A stretch of DNA of 64,000 nt, taken from assembly GCF_900109115.1 (NCBI RefSeq), contig NZ_FNYV01000008.1, positions 124,001 to 188,000 of the forward strand, in the 5' to 3' direction. Below, one piece after another: positions 58,289 to 64,000 of the stretch. The position numbers and the translations under genes are program-made. The notes beneath the pieces were generated by a model. That model saw only the letters and a program-made list of their open reading frames with translations. It was not told where the DNA came from and searched no databases. Position 1 is the stretch's first letter, and every line of letters begins with the position of its first letter. This DNA is from Micromonospora phaseoli (GTDB lineage: Bacteria; Actinomycetota; Actinomycetes; Mycobacteriales; Micromonosporaceae).

Positions 58289-59557
58289 ATGACGGCCGAG
58301 ACGACCTATCCGATGACTTTCGGCCAATTGGCCGTTTGGCGGGACATCGAACGAATGCTCCCCGAGAGGCGCTGGGAGGGCAACCTCAGCTTCTGCTGGT
58401 CACTGCCTCCGCGAGGGGTGACGGCGGCAGACGTCTGGCGTGCGGTTGGTGCGCTCGGCATGAGGCACGCCTCACTGCGCACGACGTTCGACGTGACGGA
58501 CCTGACGGATCCACGGCAGCGCATCTCGGTGGACTCCCCCGCCGACGTGATCGCGGCGGTACGGCAACCCGGCCGCGACGTGGCGCTCTCCCGGATAGAG
58601 ACCGAGGAGATCCAGCGCCCCTTCGCGCTCAACACTGACCTGCCCTGGCGGGTGTGGCTCACCGGATCCGACGATGCCCCTGGCAAACTGATGGTCGTCA
58701 TCCACCACATGGCCGCCGACGGCGCCGGTATCAACGTCATGGAGCGTGACTTCCACGCCCTGCTCGCCGGGGAGACGCTGCCACCGGTGCCACAGCCGGC
58801 CGAGTTGGCGATGCGGCAACGCTCCGGTGAGGTGGACTCCAAACTGCTCGCCGCCGAGGCGTACTGGCGCAAGACGCTGGCGACGGCACCCCGACGGGTC
58901 GCCCCGCGACCGGGGGCGGTGTTACGAGCGACGATGCACACCGGCATCCCCGAGCCCATGCTCCGCGCGGCTGCCCAGGGCATCGGCGCCACCGTGGCCG
59001 CCGTATCGCTGACCGCGTACTGCCGCGCCCTGATCAGCACCGGCGTGACCAGTACGCCGGTGTTGCTCTACCCGATGTCGTCCAACCGCTTCGATCCGGC
59101 CGTCACGTCGGTCGTCACATCCATGAACCAGTGGCTGCCCGTGCTGGCCGAACTCGACCCCGACCAGTCGTTCGCGCAGGCCGCCCGCGCCCTGTACGTG
59201 CGGAACATGCGGGCACTCAAACACGGCGTCTACGATCCGGACACGGTGACCCGGGTCCGGGAGGACGCCGAACGGGAGGGCGGCCCGCTCGACCCCGGAT
59301 ACCACTTCAACCTGCTCCTACCGCCGATGACGGTGGACCCGCCCGAGGAGATCCAGGAGTCCTCGATCGAGTGGCACACGCCGATCCGGTCGACCGGACC
59401 CGGCTTCTACCTGATGGCCAGCGCCGACACGACGGTCCGGCTGACGGTCCGGGTAATCCGCGAGGGCTACCGCCGGGAGGAACTCCACGCTCTGCTCACC
59501 ACCATGCGCGACGACCTGCTGGAACTGGTCGGATCGAACGGGGACAAGGTCCGGTGA
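58289..59557 (+). CDS. Stand-alone condensation-domain enzyme
   Basis: The protein has 422 residues. The condensation-domain His motif is H-H-M-A-A-D-G-A-G (His139, His140, Asp144, Gly145), and the N-terminal block MTFGQLAVWRDIERMLP resembles the C1 motif. The usual second half, with P-M-S-S-N-R then HFNLLLPPM, is present. There is no adenylation or carrier domain. It would form an amide or ester between two activated substrates. GGAAGGA before ATG 58289 fixes the start. Its stop overlaps the MFS start as GTGA. Confidence 0.9.
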   Translation: MTAETTYPMTFGQLAVWRDIERMLPERRWEGNLSFCWSLPPRGVTAADVWRAVGALGMRHASLRTTFDVTDLTDPRQRISVDSPADVIAAVRQPGRDVALSRIETEEIQRPFALNTDLPWRVWLTGSDDAPGKLMVVIHHMAADGAGINVMERDFHALLAGETLPPVPQPAELAMRQRSGEVDSKLLAAEAYWRKTLATAPRRVAPRPGAVLRATMHTGIPEPMLRAAAQGIGATVAAVSLTAYCRALISTGVTSTPVLLYPMSSNRFDPAVTSVVTSMNQWLPVLAELDPDQSFAQAARALYVRNMRALKHGVYDPDTVTRVREDAEREGGPLDPGYHFNLLLPPMTVDPPEEIQESSIEWHTPIRSTGPGFYLMASADTTVRLTVRVIREGYRREELHALLTTMRDDLLELVGSNGDKVR

Positions 59558-60843
59558 CGGCGACCGCGCCGGTCACCGCCCCGCCGGCCCCGTCGAGCCT
59601 GTGGCGTCACCGGGACTTCATGACCCTGTGGACGGGGCAGACCCTCAGCGAGACCGGGTCCGCGGTCTCCACCCTCGCGATCCCACTCATCGCGGTGTCC
59701 GTACTGAACGCGTCGACGTTCTCCGTGAGCATGCTGCAGGCTGCCGGGATGGCGGCATATCTGGTCGTCGCACTGCCGGCTGGGGTGATCGTCGACCGGA
59801 TGCGCAAGCGGCGACTCATGGTGGCCTGCAATCTGATCCGGGCTGCGGCGATGGGCACCATTCCGCTGGCCTTCCTCGCCGGCGAGCTCACCATGACACA
59901 GATGTGGCTGGTTGCGGCCCTCTGCGGCATCTGCTCCGTCTTCTTCGAAGTGGCCTACCAGTGCTACCTGCCGGCGGTGGTGCGCTCCGACCAACTGCTG
60001 GACGCGAACGGCAAGCTCAGCACCACCTACTCGGTGGCCCAGGTCGCCGGCATCGGACTCGGCGGCGGACTGGTCGCGGCCTTCGGCGCGGCGCGGACAG
60101 TGCTCATCGACGCCTCATCCTTCGTGGTCAGCGCGCTATCGCTGCTGTTGATCCGGCGGTCGGAGCCGGAGCCGACGGTACCGCAGGGCCCTCGACCCCG
60201 GCTGCGGGACGACATTTCCGCCGGGCTCGCCTTTGCCTTCCGGCACCCCGTGCTGCGGAAGATCGTCGCGGCAAGCGCCACCCTGAACGTGTTCAGTCAG
60301 GTGATCTATGCCCTGTCGGTCATCTACCTTGTCCGGGTCCTCAGGCTGACCCCAGCCGAGGTGGCCGTACAACTGGCCCTGGGCACCGCCGGCGGCATCG
60401 CCGGCGGGCTCGCCTCGGGCCGGTTGGCTCGGCGCATCGGCACTGCCCGCATCATCTGGGTCTCCCTGCTGGGCCTCGGATGGACGATGCTGCTGGTGCC
60501 GTTGGCTGAGCCGGGTTGGAGCGTCGCCTTCTACACGTTCGGTATGACCGGCTTTGCCGCGCTCTGCGCAATTTACAACGCGGCGCAGATCAGCTACCGG
60601 CAGCAGATGTGCCCGCCAGAACTGCTCGGCCGCCTCACCGCCGGGGTCCGCTGGATCGTATGGGGTGCGCTGCCGGTCGGCGCGGTACTCGGTGGCGTGC
60701 TGGGCACCTGGCTAGGCGTCCGTGAGACCCTCGTCGTCGCCGCTGTCGGCGTCTGGGCCTCCGGGTTGTGGGTCTACTTCTCCCCGCTGCGGCACATGCG
60801 CGACTTCTCCCCGCCCCGCCTGGAGCCGATCACTCAGTCCTGA
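59554..60843 (+). CDS. MFS exporter, EntS/MFS_3-like
   Basis: The protein has 429 residues, 12 expected helices: first TLAIPLIAVSVLNASTFSVS, then MAAYLVVALPAGVIVDRMRK with motif A-like D-R-M-R-K-R. It resembles the MFS_3 group that exports siderophores and drugs. The GTG start overlaps the condensation-enzyme stop, so the exporter is coupled to it. It probably carries the product of the locus out of the cell. A short N-terminal Pro/Ala segment is unusual but harmless. Confidence 0.9.
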   Translation: MTATAPVTAPPAPSSLWRHRDFMTLWTGQTLSETGSAVSTLAIPLIAVSVLNASTFSVSMLQAAGMAAYLVVALPAGVIVDRMRKRRLMVACNLIRAAAMGTIPLAFLAGELTMTQMWLVAALCGICSVFFEVAYQCYLPAVVRSDQLLDANGKLSTTYSVAQVAGIGLGGGLVAAFGAARTVLIDASSFVVSALSLLLIRRSEPEPTVPQGPRPRLRDDISAGLAFAFRHPVLRKIVAASATLNVFSQVIYALSVIYLVRVLRLTPAEVAVQLALGTAGGIAGGLASGRLARRIGTARIIWVSLLGLGWTMLLVPLAEPGWSVAFYTFGMTGFAALCAIYNAAQISYRQQMCPPELLGRLTAGVRWIVWGALPVGAVLGGVLGTWLGVRETLVVAAVGVWASGLWVYFSPLRHMRDFSPPRLEPITQS

Positions 60844-60955
60844 CCGGCGACGGACACGCCGGTCCTCGTGGGCCGGCATGCGTGGGACCCCCGCTGCCGC
60901 AGCGCCGGACGCCCGCCGCGATCACCCGACATCCCACCAACGGCGCGTGCGACCG

Positions 60956-61870
60956 TCAGGCACCCGCCCCGGCCAGCGCCGCCCAGGTACGCGCCACCCC
61001 GGAGCGCAGGTCAGTGGTGGGACGCCAACCGAGTAACGCCGACGCGCGCCGGACGTCGAGCCAGATGTCCCGCCGGTCGAACGTCCGACGTTCCGAGAAC
61101 TCCACGGTCGGCGGACGGCCGATGGCCGCCGTCACCACCTCCAGCAACTCGGCGAGGGAGGTGGGGCGGCCGGCGCCGACGTTGAGCACCGCGCCGTCAA
61201 GGGCCTCACGCGTGTCGCGGTCCAGGTGACGCTCCCGCACCGCCAGCAGGGCGGACACGACGTCGTCGATGTACACGTAGTCGCGGCGTGTCGCCAGGTC
61301 ACCGAACACCTGCAACGGGCGCTGCGCCGAGGCGGCCTCCAGCCAGTAGGACACGACGCCGAGCCCGCCCCGGGCCCGCTGCCCAGGGCCGTACACATTA
61401 GACAACCTGAGTACGACGGGTCGCACGTGGTCGTCCGCCTCCCACAGGGCCCGCTCCTGGGCCAGCTTGGCCTGGCCGTACACGCTGTCCGGACCGAGCG
61501 GACTGCTCTCGGCCAGCGGTGGCGGCGCGTCCGGCCGGTACGCAGTCCCGCCAGACCCCAGCAGGACGAAGGTGGGCCGCCTGGCGCCCAGCTTGCACGC
61601 CTCCAGCGCGGTGCCCAAGGCGCGCTGGTCCACCTCGACGAGTTCGGGCTGGCCACAGGCCTTACTGGGGGTGATCGTGCTAGCGGCGTAGAAGACCAGA
61701 TCAGACTGGCTGATCGTGTCGACGAACCGATGATCGTCTGCGGCGTTGCGGGGCCGGGGCACTCGCCGCGGAGACAGGTTGCGGCGATCGAGTGCACGGC
61801 ACAGGTTGGCCCCGATGAACCCGTCCGATCCGACGACCACCGTGACCGGCGCAGGGACGGTAGTCGTCAC
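60956..61870 (-). CDS. NAD-dependent epimerase/dehydratase
   Basis: The protein has 304 residues from GTG 61870, which overlaps the glycosyltransferase stop. The Rossmann fingerprint is V-G-S-D-G-F-I-G-A-N-L, and the active site is S-V-Y-G-Q-A-K (Tyr and Lys with Ser/Thr upstream). C-terminal W-R-P-T-T-D-L-R-S-G-V is typical of nucleotide-sugar epimerases. It probably modifies a nucleotide sugar for the glycosyltransferase in the same operon. Cytosolic. Confidence 0.92.
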   Translation of the reverse strand: MTTTVPAPVTVVVGSDGFIGANLCRALDRRNLSPRRVPRPRNAADDHRFVDTISQSDLVFYAASTITPSKACGQPELVEVDQRALGTALEACKLGARRPTFVLLGSGGTAYRPDAPPPLAESSPLGPDSVYGQAKLAQERALWEADDHVRPVVLRLSNVYGPGQRARGGLGVVSYWLEAASAQRPLQVFGDLATRRDYVYIDDVVSALLAVRERHLDRDTREALDGAVLNVGAGRPTSLAELLEVVTAAIGRPPTVEFSERRTFDRRDIWLDVRRASALLGWRPTTDLRSGVARTWAALAGAGA

Positions 61871-62949
61871 CTTGAGACCTCGGTCTCCACCTGGGCCGCC
61901 AGCTCCGTGGCGTAGTCGGCGACCCCGTCGCGGGCGGCCAGCAGGTTCCGGTGCAGTGTCTCCAGCAGGTCGAGGGAGTATCCGCTGCGGCGCCACTCCT
62001 CCTCGGTGACGCCGTAGCCCAGCCTGCGCCACAGGTCGGCGTTGACCTGCTCGTGCGCGCCGAAGGGCGCGAGCAGCACGATCGGCGTGGCCGACCAGAG
62101 CGAATCGATCAGTGTGCCCCCGCCGGTCTTGCAGAGCATCGCGACGCTTTGTCGGGCGAGATCGAACGAGTCATGGTACGACCTGCCCCTTCGGTACTCG
62201 ACCGTCCCGTCGGGCCCGACCTCCCCGAACGGTGGGAACCCGTCGTCCTGCCAGGCCTCCCAGGTCGGGTCGATCATGAACGTCCGACAGCCGGCTGGCA
62301 GGCCGGCCACATCGGCCGGGTCGTGCGCCACCACGTCGACCAGCAGCCCCGCCTGGGCGAATTCCGCCGCATGAGTCCGGTACGTACCCAACCCCCAGCC
62401 GCCGCCGTGCGCCAACAGGCGGGGTTCCCGTCGCTGCCACGGCACCGGCTGCTCGTCCGTGACGCGGATACTCGTCGGCGCGGTGCCCCGCTCTGCGTCG
62501 AACATCCACACATGGCGGTAGCGCTCCGTCCGCGCCCGGAACAGGTTGAAGGACGCGGTCGATGCGGCGTCGAGGTGACAGACGTCGACCCGGGGAGCCC
62601 GAGCCGTCGATGCCTCGTACCGTTCGACGACCGGCACCCAGAAACCGGAGAAGATCACGAGGTGATCCACGTCCACGGCCCGCCAGCGGCGCAGCAGCTC
62701 ACCGACCGCGGCTTCGTCCAGCGCCGGCAGTTGGTCGCGCACCATCCGCTGGGCGGCCACCGCGAGCTTGAAGTTGCTTCTGAAGGTCACCTTGGCAGCC
62801 CTCAGCTTGTCAAGTTCGTCGGGTCGCAGCAGGCGCTCGAACACCTCGACGTGTACATCGATCCCGAGGGTCCGCAACCGGCCGGCCAGGATGAGGGCCG
62901 GCACGTGGGTGCCGAGCGTCGCGCCCGACGTGAGCAGGACGACTGTCAT
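61867..62949 (-). CDS. GT-B glycosyltransferase, MurG/UGT-like
   Basis: The protein has 360 residues. The N-terminal half has the acceptor-site Rossmann (TVVLLTSGATLGTHVPALIL); the C-terminal half has the donor loop CKTGGGTLIDSLWSATPIVL then PFGAHEQVNADLW, with the G-G-G-T/G-H-E-Q core that binds a nucleotide sugar. GGAG five bases before ATG 62949 marks the start. It is 14 bp downstream of the ATP-grasp gene, so the three genes form an operon. It would glycosylate the product of the locus or a carrier sugar lipid. Confidence 0.88.
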   Translation of the reverse strand: MTVVLLTSGATLGTHVPALILAGRLRTLGIDVHVEVFERLLRPDELDKLRAAKVTFRSNFKLAVAAQRMVRDQLPALDEAAVGELLRRWRAVDVDHLVIFSGFWVPVVERYEASTARAPRVDVCHLDAASTASFNLFRARTERYRHVWMFDAERGTAPTSIRVTDEQPVPWQRREPRLLAHGGGWGLGTYRTHAAEFAQAGLLVDVVAHDPADVAGLPAGCRTFMIDPTWEAWQDDGFPPFGEVGPDGTVEYRRGRSYHDSFDLARQSVAMLCKTGGGTLIDSLWSATPIVLLAPFGAHEQVNADLWRRLGYGVTEEEWRRSGYSLDLLETLHRNLLAARDGVADYATELAAQVETEVSR

Positions 62950-62963
62950 CGATGCTCCGATCG

Positions 62964-64000
62964 TCAGGAGTCAGGCGACGAGACTCGAATCGGTCTCGTC
63001 GCGGAGAGCAGGTCGCCCACCTTCGCCTCGAGGGCGGCCCGCCCTGCGCCCGGTGACGCGAACACAGCGAAGAAGAGCCGCCCCCGGGGCGGGGTGAGCG
63101 TCCCCGACGCGAGCGGGAGCACCCCGGGACGGTCACCTCGGAACAGCAGATCTGCCTCGTCGAGCGCGGACAGCAGCCTGCCCAACGCGTCGCCGGCGAC
63201 CACTGGCGTCGTCCGGCAACGCAACCAGCAGCTCAGGCCGACGGCCCCGGCCCGCTGATCGAGCTGCAGGTTGAACAGACCCATCGATCGCCGGGCGTTG
63301 ACCTCCAGCACCGACACAACCGTGCCGTCGCGCAGCCACAACCCGTCCACGCAGACGGGACCGGTGTAGCCCTCTGCTGCCAGGGCCGCTCCGACCTGTG
63401 CGATCACCTCCCGGTGAGCAGGGGTGTCGAGGCTTGCGTGCTGCTCCGGCGAAAGCGGGCCGGAGCCCCGGTACGCGAACTCGGCGTTGTCGACGTGCCG
63501 CATACCCCGCCACCGGACGATGGCACCCGGACCGACCTCGATGTGGGTGGAGAAGCTGAGCGCCTCGTCGAAGAGAGGTTGCACCAACAGTTCCACCCTG
63601 GCCCCGCGTCCGGCCTGCCGCTCGAGGTGCCGAACGACGGTGTCCAGCATCCGAGGCGAGGTGACCCGCAGTGCGCCCAGGCCCGCCACTCCGTACGGGT
63701 CCTTGAGCACGACGTCGCCGTCCGCGTCCTCCACCAGCCGCCGTACCTGCCGGGGCGTGCTGGCGAGGACGGCAGCGCCGGGCAGGCCGGCGCCACGAAC
63801 CAGGTCGTTGGACCAGACCTTGGAGTTGACGCGCGCGGTCACCTCGGCGGTGGGGAGGGTGGCAACGAGTCCGAGTCGTTGGACGGCCGCGGAGGTTTCC
63901 GGCCGGACGGAGTACACCGCCGCGGCCCAGCCGCGCACCTGCGGTAACCCCACGTCGCCGAGCGTGGCCAGGCGCTCTTCCACCGTGGCGTCCTCCGGGC
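62964..64000 (-). CDS. ATP-grasp ligase (5' end beyond the window)
   Basis: At least 345 residues are visible; the frame stays open at the right edge, so the start is outside. ATP-grasp features: G-D-V-V-L-K-D-P-Y-G-V-A-G-L-G (Lys-containing ATP strand and Gly-rich loop), R-V-E-L-L-V-Q-P-L-F (the E/Q hinge), then YTGPVCVDGLWLRDG and V-L-E-V-N-A-R-R-S-M (Glu and Asn for Mg2+). Members ligate a carboxylate, activated by ATP, to an amine. Together with the condensation enzyme this suggests peptide-like bond formation without an NRPS. Cytosolic. Confidence 0.85.
   Translation of the reverse strand, partial: PEDATVEERLATLGDVGLPQVRGWAAAVYSVRPETSAAVQRLGLVATLPTAEVTARVNSKVWSNDLVRGAGLPGAAVLASTPRQVRRLVEDADGDVVLKDPYGVAGLGALRVTSPRMLDTVVRHLERQAGRGARVELLVQPLFDEALSFSTHIEVGPGAIVRWRGMRHVDNAEFAYRGSGPLSPEQHASLDTPAHREVIAQVGAALAAEGYTGPVCVDGLWLRDGTVVSVLEVNARRSMGLFNLQLDQRAGAVGLSCWLRCRTTPVVAGDALGRLLSALDEADLLFRGDRPGVLPLASGTLTPPRGRLFFAVFASPGAGRAALEAKVGDLLSATRPIRVSSPDS

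Noticed and set aside
1..64000. CRISPR array, rRNA, tRNA, complete insertion sequence or prophage
   Set aside because: No regularly spaced direct repeats, no rRNA-like sequence and no intact transposase or phage gene set were seen; only relics of recombinases.

Overview
The window is GC-rich throughout, with frequent GTG/TTG starts, GTGA/ATGA start-stop overlaps, a mycothiol-type enzyme, an F420-type PPOX protein and ECF sigma factors with long C-terminal extensions. This points to an actinomycete, most likely of the Micromonospora type; the family assignment is inference from gene content, not a database match. It reads as chromosomal-arm or accessory DNA: many small enzyme genes, each with its own regulator, separated by spacers that hold decayed genes.

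Layout. 0-10.9 kb: end of a mycothiol-dependent isomerase-like gene, an ArsR-like regulator divergent from an alpha/beta hydrolase, an RHS relic, an FAD monooxygenase-MarR pair with a palindromic operator, two APH-type kinases, a VOC protein, DUF1697, and a divergent pair that matches dgdR-dgdA (2,2-dialkylglycine decarboxylase). 10.9-16.3 kb: an ABC exporter (permease and ATPase) facing a NarL-type two-component system, with a NodB fragment at its downstream edge. 16.3-28 kb: a patchwork of uridine-kinase-like, transglutaminase-like, HAD, cupin, ABM, PPOX, MarR/SDR and methyltransferase genes interrupted by relics of integrases, a possible transposase, a VOC protein and an adenylate-kinase-like gene. 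28-41.6 kb: DUF6891, barstar, HNH-like, VOC-TPR, GNAT, membrane, atypical APH, DinB, VOC, Nudix, beta-lactamase-fold, methyltransferase, YcxB and metallophosphoesterase genes. 41.7-45.4 kb: two ECF sigma-factor loci. One is a single protein joining an ECF sigma factor, a zinc-binding anti-sigma-like motif, one membrane helix and an extracellular GH128-like glycoside hydrolase. The other is an ECF42-type factor overlapping its YCII partner. 45.6-57.7 kb: a hydrolase, a methyltransferase, Gfo/Idh-ThuA, a TetR-controlled DHA2 exporter with a duplicated operator, a cupin, two more APH-like kinases and an FAD monooxygenase. 58.2-64 kb: two convergent operons forming a compact, apparently natural-product locus: a stand-alone condensation enzyme plus MFS exporter on the + strand, and ATP-grasp, glycosyltransferase and sugar epimerase on the - strand, the ATP-grasp gene running off the right edge.

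The strongest points for follow-up are the sigma-TM-glycosidase fusion, the condensation/ATP-grasp/glycosyltransferase locus with its leader ORF and 17-bp hairpin, the dgdR-dgdA pair, four near-perfect regulator operators, and a dispersed short repeat found in many intergenic spaces between 17.9 and 37.1 kb.
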